A stretch of 64,000 nucleotides of DNA from Symbioplanes lichenis (GTDB taxonomy: Bacteria; Actinomycetota; Actinomycetes; Mycobacteriales; Micromonosporaceae), in NCBI RefSeq assembly GCF_030709675.1, contig NZ_JAUZQD010000012.1:62001-126000 (forward strand). The letters are read 5' to 3'. A program made the translations under genes and the position numbers. Under the pieces are notes generated by a model, which did no database searches, was not told the DNA's origin, and saw only the letters and a program-made list of their open reading frames with translations. This document shows positions 25,793-34,828 of the stretch, piece after piece (the stretch's first letter is position 1; the number at the start of each line of letters is the position of its first letter).

Positions 25793-26857
25793 ATGCGGCC
25801 GGTACGCTTCGTCGCCCTCTCCGAGGACGGCCAGGCCCTGGTGCTCGCCGACGAGGTCGGCCGGCTCCTCGCCCTGCCCATCGACGACCGGGTCAGCGGC
25901 GCCCTGCACCATGAGGGCGGCGCGCCCAGCGCGACAGGCACCGTGGTGGCGATGGCCACAGCGGACGCCCTGCCGTCGCTGTCACCCCGCGACATCCAGG
26001 CGCGCATCCGGCAGGGCGAGTCCGCCGAGGACGTCGCCCGCATCGCCGGCGTGCCCGTCGACCGTGTCCTGCGCTATGCGGGCCCGGTGCTGCAGGAGCG
26101 GGCCATGCTCGCCCAGCACGCCCGCCGCACCCGGCTGAAGACGTCCGACTCGGGCGCGCCGCTGGCCGAGGTGGTCGACAGCCGGCTGGCCCAGCACGGC
26201 ATCGACACCGAGAAGATCTCGTGGGACGCGTTCCGCCGCGACGACGGCACCTGGCGCATCGTCGCCACGTGGCCGTCCGGCAAGGCGACCGCCCAGGCGA
26301 TGTGGGACCTCGACAAGGGCCGCCAGGTCGTCTCGCCCCACGACGACATGGCGCAATACCTCTGCGCCGAGCGCCCGACCCCGATCCTCGGTCAGGAGCC
26401 CGCCCCCGAGCGGGGCGAGCGCGGCGGTCACGGCCTGCCCGGGCCGTCCCGCGCCGACCAGCCGTCCTGGGGCCGTGGCCTGCCGGCGACCGACGCGCCG
26501 CGCCCCACCCGCGACCCGATCCGGGCCGGCCGCGACGCGCTGCTGGCCTCGCTGGACCGCCCGCTCGACAGCGACCGCCCCGGCCGCTCGCTCGGCCCGG
26601 CCGCTCAGGAGACCACCCGCCGCCCGGTCGCCGGGGGCGCTGCCGCCCTCCTCGGCGGCGGGGCCGGCTCGGCCTTCGACGACGACGCCGACCTGCCCAA
26701 GGAGGTCCCGGCCGTGCCGAGCCTCGCCGTGCTGCGCCCGCGCCGCACGGGCGCCGAGCAGCCGGAGTCGGACGAGTCGGCCAAGCCCCGCAAGCGCCTC
26801 CCGAGCTGGGACGATGTCCTCTTCGGGGGCGGCCCGGCCGCTCGCGAGAGCTCCTAA
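25793..26857 (+). CDS. sepH: Septation protein SepH
   Basis: The 354-residue product has the SepH N-terminal domain (formerly DUF3071) with RPVRFVALSEDGQALVL and the helix-turn-helix-like LSPRDIQARIRQGESAEDVARIAGVPVDRVLRYAGPVL, followed by a disordered Pro/Arg-rich tail. SepH binds FtsZ and promotes ring assembly during actinobacterial division. ATG 25793 follows GGAGG by six bases. The stop overlaps the convergent thpR stop by four bases. Confidence 0.93.
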   Translation: MRPVRFVALSEDGQALVLADEVGRLLALPIDDRVSGALHHEGGAPSATGTVVAMATADALPSLSPRDIQARIRQGESAEDVARIAGVPVDRVLRYAGPVLQERAMLAQHARRTRLKTSDSGAPLAEVVDSRLAQHGIDTEKISWDAFRRDDGTWRIVATWPSGKATAQAMWDLDKGRQVVSPHDDMAQYLCAERPTPILGQEPAPERGERGGHGLPGPSRADQPSWGRGLPATDAPRPTRDPIRAGRDALLASLDRPLDSDRPGRSLGPAAQETTRRPVAGGAAALLGGGAGSAFDDDADLPKEVPAVPSLAVLRPRRTGAEQPESDESAKPRKRLPSWDDVLFGGGPAARESS

Positions 26858-27306
26858 CCGACGGTCCGATAGACGCCCTTGTCGCTGTGGACGAGGGCGA
26901 TCTCCCGCACCGGCCACACCGGCCCGGCATAGTCCGCGAGGGCCGCGCTCAAGGCGTCGTCATGGCCGTAGGCGACGGTGAGATGCGGCACGAAGGGCCG
27001 CGGGTCGCTCAGCTCCACCGCGTCCCGCACGGCCGTGGCCAGATCGTCCAGCTCGCCCTCGACCCCGGCCCACGTGACCCGGCGCCCGAAGTCCCCGCCG
27101 CCGCGCAACCGCAACTCCCGGCCGCGCGGGACGTCCACTCCGGCGACGGCCGCGCGCAGGGCCGGGAGGCGCGCCTCCGCCACCTCGCCGAGGAAGGCCA
27201 GCGTGACGTGCCACTTCTCGACCGGGGTGAGCTTGCCGGCGGGCAGGTGCTGCCGCAGATGCCGGCGCGCTTCCTCCGGCGGGTAGAGAGCCACGAACAA
27301 CCGCAT
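26854..27306 (-). CDS. thpR: RNA 2',3'-cyclic phosphodiesterase (2H superfamily)
   Basis: The 150-residue product has both H-x-T motifs of the 2H fold: HVTLAFLG (His33) and HLTVAYG (His108). It opens 2',3'-cyclic phosphates on RNA ends; ligase activity seen in vitro for relatives is of unclear relevance. The first motif sits in the usual position after a short N-terminal strand, confirming the ATG start. Confidence 0.9.
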   Translation of the reverse strand: MRLFVALYPPEEARRHLRQHLPAGKLTPVEKWHVTLAFLGEVAEARLPALRAAVAGVDVPRGRELRLRGGGDFGRRVTWAGVEGELDDLATAVRDAVELSDPRPFVPHLTVAYGHDDALSAALADYAGPVWPVREIALVHSDKGVYRTVG

Positions 27307-27324
27307 CGCTCCACGATCGCACGG

Positions 27325-27783
27325 TCAGCGCAGCTTGATGCCCGCGGCCTGCAGCTCCTCCTCGACCCGGAGACGCTCCAGCTCCAGATCCCACCCGTCC
27401 AGGGCGGAGAGCCGGTGTCGCACCCCCAGGGCCTCGCTGGCCAGCGACAACCGGTCGTCATAGGCGCGCAGCACGGCATCGCGCCACCGCACCGATCCGC
27501 AGGACGGCCCGCTCGTCCGTTGCCGCCCGAGCCGGCGCAGGTCGGCGGCGACTTCCTCGATGCAGGGCCGGGCCGTGGCCACCGGGGCCCAGGCGGGCGC
27601 GCCCATCCATTCGTCGAGGACCCGCAGCGTGACGTCGTCGGCGGGCGTGAGGCAGCCCGGCGTGCGGCGGGCGAGCACCCGCTGCACGGCCCGCTTCTCG
27701 CGGCAGACGACGGCCACGAGGATCGGCAGGAGCACCGACCCCACGAGCACCGTCGCAAGCACACCGATGTGCGTCATGGCCAC
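27325..27783 (-). CDS. Membrane-anchored hypothetical protein
   Basis: The 152-residue product has one N-terminal membrane helix (about residues 7-27) and a soluble Arg/Leu-rich helical remainder with PGCLTPADDVTLRVLDEWMG and LSALDGWDLELERLRVEEEL. I do not recognise the family. The GTG at 27783 was chosen because TAGCGT lies six bases upstream. Confidence 0.65.
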   Translation of the reverse strand: MAMTHIGVLATVLVGSVLLPILVAVVCREKRAVQRVLARRTPGCLTPADDVTLRVLDEWMGAPAWAPVATARPCIEEVAADLRRLGRQRTSGPSCGSVRWRDAVLRAYDDRLSLASEALGVRHRLSALDGWDLELERLRVEEELQAAGIKLR

Positions 27784-27916
27784 GGGCCGACGCTAAAGCT
27801 TCCGCAAGGAGAACAGACAGAGCCATTCGGATGACTTGACCTGCCAGAATCCGCGCCGGGGCGCATTTCTCACCCGCTGAGCCGGGCGCGACACGCGGCG
27901 TACAGGGGCCGCGCCG

Positions 27917-29098
27917 TCAGCCGATGCGGCGATCCCGGCCGGCGATCCAGCCCGCGACCATCTGCGGCACCGTGAGGATCGCCATCAGGGTCATCGGGAT
28001 GCCCCACGTCCCGTTGTGCTCGTAGAGCGCCCCGACCACGATCGGCCCCGGGATCGAGATCAGATAGCCGGTGCTCTGCGCGAACGCCGACAGCCGGACC
28101 ACCACGGACGGCGTCCGGCCCCGCATGGCGATCATCGTCAGCGCCACCGGGAAGGCACAGTTCGCGATGCCGAGACAGATCGCCCAGAGCAGCGGCGCGC
28201 CGGCGGGGCTGACGGCAAGCCCGATGTACCCGGCGAGGCCGAAGATTCCGATGCCCACGACGATCTCGCTCTGGCGGGGCATCCGACCGGCCACCGCGGA
28301 CAGCGCGAAGGACAGTGGCACGCCGAGCACCGAGGTCAGCGCGAAGAGCAGACCAGCGGTCGAGGCCGAGAGACCCGCGTCGCGGAAGACCTGCGGCAGC
28401 CAGCCCATGATCACGTACGCGGCGGTGGACTGCAGCCCGAAGAACACGGCGAGCGCCCACGCGAGCGGCGAGCGCCGCAACTGGACGGGCACCTCGCCGG
28501 CCGGCGGCGGGGCGGCGGAGCGCTCGCGGGCCAGCATGATCCACGACGGCAGGGCCAGCGCCGCGATGAGCGCCCAGATGCCCAGCCCCAGCCGCCAGTC
28601 GTCGCCGAACGCCGAGGTCAGCGGCACAGTCACGGCGGCGGCCACGGACGCCCCGAGGTTGAGCGCGACCGAGTAGAGCCCGGTCATGAAGCCGACCTTG
28701 TCGGGGAACCGCTGCTTGACGACGACCGGGAGCAGCACGTTGGCGAGGGCGATGCCCGCGAGCGCCAGCGCCGTCAGGGCGAGGAAGAGCGGCGTACCGG
28801 AAGCGAAGGGCCGGACCGCCAGGCCGAGGGTGAGCGCACCCACCCCGATCGCCACGGCCCCGCTCGTGCCCCAGCGCCGGGCGACGAGGGGCGCGGCCGA
28901 GCCGACCAGGGCGAAGCACACCGACGGTACGGACGTCAGCAACCCCGCCACGGCCGCGTTCATGCCGAGGCTCGCGCGCACCTCCTCGAGCACCGGGCCC
29001 AGGCTCGTGACGGCGGGCCGGAGGTTGATCGCGGCCAGCAGCAGTCCGGTGGCCGCCAGAACCCGTCCGCCGGTGCGGATGCCGCTGGTAGTCGTCAT
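27917..29098 (-). CDS. MFS transporter, CynX/NimT-like
   Basis: The 393-residue protein has twelve predicted helices and the CynX-type start LLLAAINLRPAVTSLGPVLEEVR. This group exports or imports small anions and nitroimidazoles; the substrate here is unknown. It diverges from a GntR regulator across 23 bp and is almost certainly its target. ATG 29098 was chosen because TATGAT lies seven bases upstream; the 19 residues before it would erase the regulator's promoter. Confidence 0.87.
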   Translation of the reverse strand: MTTTSGIRTGGRVLAATGLLLAAINLRPAVTSLGPVLEEVRASLGMNAAVAGLLTSVPSVCFALVGSAAPLVARRWGTSGAVAIGVGALTLGLAVRPFASGTPLFLALTALALAGIALANVLLPVVVKQRFPDKVGFMTGLYSVALNLGASVAAAVTVPLTSAFGDDWRLGLGIWALIAALALPSWIMLARERSAAPPPAGEVPVQLRRSPLAWALAVFFGLQSTAAYVIMGWLPQVFRDAGLSASTAGLLFALTSVLGVPLSFALSAVAGRMPRQSEIVVGIGIFGLAGYIGLAVSPAGAPLLWAICLGIANCAFPVALTMIAMRGRTPSVVVRLSAFAQSTGYLISIPGPIVVGALYEHNGTWGIPMTLMAILTVPQMVAGWIAGRDRRIG

Positions 29099-29102
29099 GC
29101 CG

Positions 29103-29121
29103 CCCATCATAGAATCATGGG
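29103..29121. promoter_or_regulatory. Interlocked divergent leaderless promoters with a palindrome
   Basis: Rightward TAGAAT (29110-29115) is six bases before ATG 29122. Leftward TATGAT (complement of 29106-29111) is seven bases before ATG 29098. The two hexamers share 29110-29111. CCCAT (29103-29107) and ATGGG (29117-29121) form an inverted repeat with nine bases between, covering both hexamers; a GntR dimer bound here would block both promoters. Confidence 0.65.
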
Positions 29122-29784
29122 ATGAATCTGGGCCCCGTACCGCGAGCGGAATCACTGTCCGGCCGCGTCATCGCCCGGCTCCGGCAGCAGATCACGTCGG
29201 GTGCGTGGCCCGTCGGCTCGCGCATCCCCACCGAGCCCGAGCTGGTCGCGGAGCTGGGCGTCGCCCGCAACACGATCCGCGAGGCGGTGCGCGCCCTCGC
29301 CCACAACGGGCTGCTCGACATCCGGCAGGGCTCCGGCACCTATGTCGCCGCCACGAGCGAGCTGGCCGGCGTCATGCAGCGCCGGTTCGCGGCGGCCGAC
29401 CCCGCGCACGTCCGCGAGCTGCGCCGCACCCTCGAGGTCGCCGCCGCCGGGTCCGCGGCCCGCCGGCGCACCGAGGAGGACCTGGACCGGCTCGACTCGC
29501 TCTACGCCCAGCGCGAGCGGGCGTGGGCCGCCGGTGACCGCGACGGATTCGTCGACGGCGACGCGGCCTTTCACCGGGCGGTCGTCGCCGCGTCGCACAA
29601 CGAGGTGCTGATCGAGCTCTACGCGGACCTGGCGCAGGTCATCCGCGAGTCGCTGAGCGGGCACTTCGGCGCCGCGCTGCGCCCCGAGGAGTGGATGGAC
29701 CACAGCCGCCTGGTGGAGGCGATCCGGGCGTCCGACCCGGTCGCCGCCACCACGGAAGCGTCGGCGCACCTCTCAGGCGACTGA
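29122..29784 (+). CDS. GntR/FadR-family transcriptional regulator (FCD domain)
   Basis: The 220-residue product has the GntR winged helix with GSRIPTEPELVAELGVARNTIREAVRALAHNGLLDIRQGSGTYV, followed by an FCD ligand domain containing RRTLEVAAAGSAARR and DAAFHRAVVAASHN (metal-binding Asp/His). It probably regulates itself and the divergent MFS gene. Its last 12 bases overlap the convergent MFS gene at 29773. Confidence 0.91.
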   Translation: MNLGPVPRAESLSGRVIARLRQQITSGAWPVGSRIPTEPELVAELGVARNTIREAVRALAHNGLLDIRQGSGTYVAATSELAGVMQRRFAAADPAHVRELRRTLEVAAAGSAARRRTEEDLDRLDSLYAQRERAWAAGDRDGFVDGDAAFHRAVVAASHNEVLIELYADLAQVIRESLSGHFGAALRPEEWMDHSRLVEAIRASDPVAATTEASAHLSGD

Positions 29785-31128
29785 GAGCCGTCGCTCGTCG
29801 TCCTCCGTCTTGTCCGCGGCCGCTGCCACCGGCGTCGTGGTCGGCGCCGGGAGCGGCTCCTCGGCCCGCACCAGCACCAGCCGCCGCGACCCCTTGTGCC
29901 GGGCGATCCGGTCGCCGCTGGCCCGCAGCTGCCACACCAGGGCCGCGATCCCGGCGACGAAGCAGAAGATGCCCGCCGCCCAGATGCTCGACGGCACCCC
30001 GTAGTGCTCGCCCCACCAGCCGGCCAGCGACGCGCCGATCGGCGTGGTGCCCAGGAAGACCAGCACGTAGAGCGCCATGACCCGGCCCCGGAACTCGGCG
30101 TCCACGCCCATCTGCACCCGGTGGTTGGCCGCCTGGGCCAGATAGATCGAGAAGAACCCGGTCGGCACCAGCAGGATCAGCGCGACCACGAAATTCGGCG
30201 CGAACCCGACGGCGAACTCGAACAACCCGAACAGGATCGCCGCGCCGACCACCAGGTAGGCCCCCGGCCGCTTGCGCCGCCCGCTCCCGGCCAGGGCGCC
30301 CGCGAGCGCGCCGACCGCGAGAGCCGTGGTGAGCAGCCCGAACGACGACGGCCCGGCGTTGAAGTTGATCTTTGCCAGGGCCGCCAGGGTCACCGGGAAG
30401 TTGAAGCCGATCATCCCGACGCCGGCCATCAGCACCACGGGCAGCAGCAGGTCGTGGCGCCGCCAGACGTACTTGAGACCGTCGACGACGCGGGCCTCGT
30501 CCGAGCTCTTGCGCTTGGCGTTGCCGTAGAGATCGGCGGGACGCATCGCCACGTACGTGAAAATGGGCGCGACCGCCAGCAGCGTGCTGATCACGAAGAC
30601 CGGCCCGGTGCCGACCAGGGCCAGCGCCACGCCCGCGAGGGCGGGGCCGCCGATGCGCGCGGTGTTGAAGGTGGCCGCGGAGAGCGCCAGGGCGTTGGGC
30701 AGCAGCGGCAGCTCGACGAGCTCGGAGACGAAGGCCTGCCGCACCGGCGTCTCGACCGAGTTCGCGATGCCGAAGAGCAGGGCGAAGAGATAGACGTGCC
30801 AGAGCACGATGACGCCCGCCGCGACCAGGATCGCGAAGACGATCGCCGTGACCGCGAAGACGGTGTTGGCGATGATCAGCAGCTTGCGCTTGTCGAAGCG
30901 GTCGGCGAGCTTGCCGCTGTAGAGCGTGAGCAACAGCACCGGCACGAACTGCAGCGCGGTCACGGTGCCGAGCGCGCCCGGCGAGTTGCCGGACAGGTCG
31001 AGCACCAGCCAGTCCTGCGCCGTGAACATCATCCAGACGCCGACCAGCTTCACGAGCTGGCCGAGGCTGAACAGCCGGTAGTTCCGAACCTGCAAGGACC
31101 GGAAAGTCGTGCCCACCACTGGCGCCAC
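29773..31128 (-). CDS. MFS transporter (MFS_3/EntS-like exporter)
   Basis: The 451-residue protein has twelve predicted helices, the motif GKLADRFDKRKLL near residue 75, and a 50-residue soluble tail rich in Arg, Ala and Thr. It follows a MarR gene by 70 bp on the same strand, an arrangement typical of MarR-controlled drug or metabolite efflux. The substrate is unknown. Confidence 0.87.
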   Translation of the reverse strand: MAPVVGTTFRSLQVRNYRLFSLGQLVKLVGVWMMFTAQDWLVLDLSGNSPGALGTVTALQFVPVLLLTLYSGKLADRFDKRKLLIIANTVFAVTAIVFAILVAAGVIVLWHVYLFALLFGIANSVETPVRQAFVSELVELPLLPNALALSAATFNTARIGGPALAGVALALVGTGPVFVISTLLAVAPIFTYVAMRPADLYGNAKRKSSDEARVVDGLKYVWRRHDLLLPVVLMAGVGMIGFNFPVTLAALAKINFNAGPSSFGLLTTALAVGALAGALAGSGRRKRPGAYLVVGAAILFGLFEFAVGFAPNFVVALILLVPTGFFSIYLAQAANHRVQMGVDAEFRGRVMALYVLVFLGTTPIGASLAGWWGEHYGVPSSIWAAGIFCFVAGIAALVWQLRASGDRIARHKGSRRLVLVRAEEPLPAPTTTPVAAAADKTEDDERRLSVA

Positions 31129-31198
31129 CAGGTGGCCTCCTCGTCACATCACGTACGCGTCATCGCCACGTGACGGAACGACGGGAGGCGGCCGCGCC

Positions 31199-31645
31199 TC
31201 AGGCCTTGGCCACCTGCTGGAGGATCTCCGCGGCCCGGGTCAGGGTGTCGCGCTCGTCCTCGGTCAGCTCCTGCAGGTGCCGGGCCAGCCACTCGTTGCG
31301 TTGCTTCTCGAACTGACCGAAGACGGCCCGCCCCCGCTCGGTCGCCGCCAGGATCACCTGGCGGCGGTCCGTCGGGTGCGGGGTCCGCTCGATCAGCCCG
31401 CGCTCCTCCAGCTTGCCGACGATCTTGGTCATCGTCGGCGGCTGGACGCGCTCGACATCCGCCAGCTCGCGCGGCGTCAGCGCGCCGGCCAGCTGGAGGC
31501 TGGTCAGCGCGGAGAGCTGACTGAAGGTCAGGTCGCCGACGGGCCGGCTCTGCCGCACCCGCCGATTGAGCCGGTGAATGGCTTCACGCAGCGCCACAGC
31601 GAGCTCCTCGGCTGTCAACCGATCCGCCACCGACCGCTCCATCAC
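31199..31645 (-). CDS. MarR-family transcriptional regulator
   Basis: The 148-residue winged-helix protein has LTFSQLSALTSLQLAGALTPRELADVERVQPPTMTKIVGKLEERGLIERTPHPTDRRQV, the complete recognition helix and wing. It lies just downstream of a perfect palindrome (31652-31677) and upstream of an MFS exporter, so autoregulation and exporter control are likely. GTG 31645 or the adjoining ATG 31642 could start it. Confidence 0.92.
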   Translation of the reverse strand: MMERSVADRLTAEELAVALREAIHRLNRRVRQSRPVGDLTFSQLSALTSLQLAGALTPRELADVERVQPPTMTKIVGKLEERGLIERTPHPTDRRQVILAATERGRAVFGQFEKQRNEWLARHLQELTEDERDTLTRAAEILQQVAKA

Positions 31646-31651
31646 AGTTAC

Positions 31652-31677
31652 TTAGCCTAGCTAATGAGCTAGGCTAA
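31652..31677. promoter_or_regulatory. MarR operator: perfect 26-bp palindrome
   Basis: TTAGCCTAGCT, a four-base spacer AATG, then AGCTAGGCTAA. It lies seven bases before the MarR start, and the leftward TAGGCT within it could be the -10 hexamer (eight bases before GTG 31645), so binding would block transcription. Confidence 0.8.
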
Positions 31678-31717
31678 CGACATCGTTTACACGTATGACG
31701 GTAGTCATAGGCGTTTT

Positions 31718-33196
31718 TCAGAGGAGCACAGCCTCCAACGGGCCGCGCAGGAAGTACAGGACGAAGAGCGCAGCCACGCCGTAAAGGATTGGGTGCACCT
31801 CGCGCGCCTTGCCCACGGCCAGCTTGATGACCACGTAGGAGATGACGCCCGCCCCGATCCCGTTCGAGATCGAATAGGTGAAGGGCATCAGGGTGATCGC
31901 CAGGAACGACGGGATCGCGATCTCGTAGTCCGTCCAGTCGATGTTCCGGACGCCCATCATCATCAGGAAGCCGACCACCACGAGCGCGGTCGACGCCGCC
32001 TCGAAGGGCACGACCGTCACCAGCGGCGCGAGGAACATCGCCAGCAGGAAGAGCACGCCGGTGACGAGGTTCGCCGCCCCCGTACGCGCGCCCTCGGCGA
32101 CACCCGACGCGCTCTCGATGAACGACGTGTTGCTCGACACGCTCGCCGCGCCACCGGCGGCCGCGGCGACGGAGTCCACGAGCAGGATCTCGCGCGTACG
32201 CGGGGGCATGCCGTCGGGGCGGATGAGGCCGCCCTCCTGACCGACCGCCACCATCGTGCCCATCGTGTCGAAGAAGTCGGTCACCAGGAGCGTGAAGACG
32301 AACATCAGCACCACCAGCCAGCCGGCCCGCCCCCACGAGTCGAGCACGTTGAAGTGGCCGAGCAGCGACAGGTCCGGCAGGTCCACGATCTTGTCGGGCA
32401 GCGTCGGCACGTTGAGCGACCAGCCCTTGGCGTTGGGCTGCCCGTTCACGAACGACGGCCCGATGTTGCCGATCGCCTCCACGATGATCGCCAGCACGGT
32501 CGTCGCCAGGATCCCGATCAGGATGGCGCCCTTCACCCGCCGCACGAAGAGCACGATCGTCAGCAGCAGGCCCACGCAGAAGACCAGCAGCGGCCAGCTC
32601 GACAGCACCCCGCCGATGCCCAGCTCGACCGGCACGGTGGTGCCCGACGCGTCCGGGATCCGCCGCACGAACCCGGCGTCCACCAGACCGATGATCATCA
32701 GGAAGAGCCCGATGCCGACGCCGATCGCGGTCTTGAGCGCCGTGGGCACGGCCCGGAAGACGGCCTCCCGCAGCCCGGTCAGCACCAGGACGGCGATCAG
32801 CACACCCTCGATGACGACCAGACCCATCGCGTCGGCCCAGGTCATCTCGGGCGCGATCTCGTACGCGACCAGCGCGTTCACGCCCAGCCCGGCCGCCAGC
32901 GCGAGCGGGAAGCGCGCCACGACGCCCATGAGGATCGTCATCACGCCCGCCACGAGCGCCGTACCGGCGGCCAGGGCCGTGACGGGCAGCTGCGCGCCGG
33001 TGGCGTCCACCCCCGCCGCCAGGATCAGCGGGTTGAGCACCACGATGTAGGCCATCGTGAAGAAGGTGGCGAACCCGCCACGCACCTCCCGCCCCAGGGT
33101 CGAGCCCCGGGCCGAGATCTCGAAATACCGATCAAAACCGTTTTTCGGCGTACGACCGGACGAGCCGGCCGTGGTCTCGGCAGCGGTAGTGGACAC
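31718..33196 (-). CDS. NCS2-family purine permease (AzgA-like)
   Basis: The 492-residue membrane protein has NGFDRYFEISARGSTLGREVRGGFATFFTMAYIVVLNPLIL at the N-terminus, FVFTLLVTDFFDTMGTMVAVG near the middle and VSSNTSFIESASGVAEGARTG, all typical of AzgA adenine/guanine/hypoxanthine uptake proteins. GTG 33196 was chosen from the family N-terminus; a longer frame to 33355 covers an upstream palindrome. Confidence 0.88.
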   Translation of the reverse strand: MSTTAAETTAGSSGRTPKNGFDRYFEISARGSTLGREVRGGFATFFTMAYIVVLNPLILAAGVDATGAQLPVTALAAGTALVAGVMTILMGVVARFPLALAAGLGVNALVAYEIAPEMTWADAMGLVVIEGVLIAVLVLTGLREAVFRAVPTALKTAIGVGIGLFLMIIGLVDAGFVRRIPDASGTTVPVELGIGGVLSSWPLLVFCVGLLLTIVLFVRRVKGAILIGILATTVLAIIVEAIGNIGPSFVNGQPNAKGWSLNVPTLPDKIVDLPDLSLLGHFNVLDSWGRAGWLVVLMFVFTLLVTDFFDTMGTMVAVGQEGGLIRPDGMPPRTREILLVDSVAAAAGGAASVSSNTSFIESASGVAEGARTGAANLVTGVLFLLAMFLAPLVTVVPFEAASTALVVVGFLMMMGVRNIDWTDYEIAIPSFLAITLMPFTYSISNGIGAGVISYVVIKLAVGKAREVHPILYGVAALFVLYFLRGPLEAVLL

Positions 33197-33240
33197 GGGC
33201 AGCCCCCAGCGGGTCCTCGGAGAGATCGTTGCTACCTGCA

Positions 33241-33257
33241 TCTCAGCAGTGCTGAGA
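33241..33257. promoter_or_regulatory. Palindrome in the NCS2 permease leader
   Basis: TCTCAGCA-G-TGCTGAGA is a perfect 17-bp palindrome 45 bases before the permease start. It may be an operator; as RNA it would form an eight-pair stem with no stable loop. Confidence 0.5.
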
Positions 33258-33333
33258 GTTCGTTGAAAGAACGGAAGTGTTACAACCCTCACGCGTCCCC
33301 ACGAGCGATCACGTCCGGACGTACGCTCATGAC

Positions 33334-33660
33334 GTGGCCGACCTGTCCCCCGCATCCGAGACCGCAGCCGAGACAGCAGCCGCGCGTCCGCACGGTCTGG
33401 ACGTGGTGACCGGCAGCAAGCCCCGCCCCGAGCCCCTCGACCCGCCGATGGTCCCCTTCGCGATCGGCGGCATGCTCGCCTTCGCCGTCGCCGCCCTGAT
33501 CTGCTGGCTGGCCGGCGCCCCCGACCTGTGGTGGCAAACCGGCGTGGCCGGCGTCATCGTCGGCATCCCGGGCCTGATCACGATGCTCCGCCACGACGCC
33601 AACCGCCGCCGCCGGCGCGCTCTGTCCCATCCCGAGTTCACGGTCGACGACCCGGCCTGA
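33334..33660 (+). CDS. DUF2530 small membrane protein
   Basis: The 108-residue product has two membrane helices and the family core LDPPMVPFAIGGMLAFAVAALICWL followed by MLRHDANRRRRRA. Function is unknown. It diverges from the NCS2 permease. GTG 33334 was chosen because TACGCT lies six bases upstream (33322-33327). Confidence 0.85.
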   Translation: MADLSPASETAAETAAARPHGLDVVTGSKPRPEPLDPPMVPFAIGGMLAFAVAALICWLAGAPDLWWQTGVAGVIVGIPGLITMLRHDANRRRRRALSHPEFTVDDPA

Positions 33661-33690
33661 TCCCTTGGCGGGCCGTGCTTGACTCGCGGC

Positions 33691-34767
33691 ATGACTCACC
33701 TTGCCGAGGCCTTCGCCCGGGCCTGCCGGGACGCCGGATCCGAGCTCGCCCTCTTCGAGGGAGTCTCCCGGCAGCTGCGCGAGCTGGTGCCGTTCGACGG
33801 GGCAGCCCTCTTCGCCGCCGACCCGGCGACACTGATGGGCACCAGCGCGGTCCGCGTCGAAAATGTCGAGCACAGTCTCTGCGACACCTACTGGGAGCGG
33901 GAGTTCCTGGTCGAGGACGAGCTCCTGTTCCGCGACGTCGCCCGCAGCTCTCCGGGGGTGGGGACACTCTACGAGACCACCGGCGACCGCCCTGACCGCA
34001 GCGCGCGCTACCGGGAGTACCTGGCCCCGCAGGGCTACGGCGACGAGTTGCGGGCGGCCTTCCGGCTCGGCGGCACGACGTGGGGCCTGCTGGACCTCTA
34101 CCGGGATCGGTCACGGAAGGCCTTCACGAGGCGCGAACGCGACCAAGTCCGGCAGCTCGCCCCCGTGGTGGCGGGCGCCCTGCGCGGCTTCGCGGCCCGG
34201 ACCCCGGTGGCCTCGGCCGACGGTGGGCCAGGCACGGCGCTGTTCGACGACCGGGGCGTCCTCCTGTCCCTCGATGCCGCGGCCGAGCGGCTCTTCGAGG
34301 AGATCGGCGGGGCGCGCTGGCTGACCTTCCCCGTGGCGATGACGCCGGTACGCTCGGTGGCCGCCCGCGCCGGAGCCGTGGCCCTGGGCCGGGACCGTGG
34401 CCCCGCTCAGCTGCGCCTGCGGGCAGCGTCCGGCCGATGGCTGGTCCTGCACGGCTCGTGCCTGCGGCGGCCGGACGGGTCGCAGGGGCCGGTCGCAGTC
34501 ACCGTCGAGCCGGCACGGTCGGAGCAGATCGCGCCCATCATGGTGGAGGCCTACTCGCTGACTCCGCGCGAGCAGCAGGTGACCCGGGCGGTGGCGCGCG
34601 GGCTGTCCAGCCAGGAGATCGCCGCCGAGCTCGTCCTGTCGGCGCACACCGTCCGGGACTATCTCAAGACCATCTTCACGAAGGTCGGGGTGAGCAGCCG
34701 CGGTGAGCTCGTCGCCAAGCTGCACGCCTCGCTGCCGTTCGAGACCGCGGAGATGGTCGAGCGGTAA
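33691..34767 (+). CDS. LuxR-family regulator with GAF-like N-terminal domain
   Basis: The 358-residue product has a GAF-like sensor in residues 1-160 (LVPFDGAALFAADPATL; WGLLDLYRDRSRKAFTRRERDQVRQLAP), a PAS-like middle, and a C-terminal LuxR domain, LTPREQQVTRAVARGLSSQEIAAELVLSAHTVRDYLKTIFTKVGVSSR. The ligand is unknown. It lies 61 bp before the amidohydrolase on the same strand and may regulate it. Confidence 0.87.
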   Translation: MTHLAEAFARACRDAGSELALFEGVSRQLRELVPFDGAALFAADPATLMGTSAVRVENVEHSLCDTYWEREFLVEDELLFRDVARSSPGVGTLYETTGDRPDRSARYREYLAPQGYGDELRAAFRLGGTTWGLLDLYRDRSRKAFTRRERDQVRQLAPVVAGALRGFAARTPVASADGGPGTALFDDRGVLLSLDAAAERLFEEIGGARWLTFPVAMTPVRSVAARAGAVALGRDRGPAQLRLRAASGRWLVLHGSCLRRPDGSQGPVAVTVEPARSEQIAPIMVEAYSLTPREQQVTRAVARGLSSQEIAAELVLSAHTVRDYLKTIFTKVGVSSRGELVAKLHASLPFETAEMVER

Positions 34768-34828
34768 CCGGCCGATTCCCCGCAATCGAGGGGTACTCCC
34801 CGCGGGGCGCCGCCACCAGAGTGGGGTC

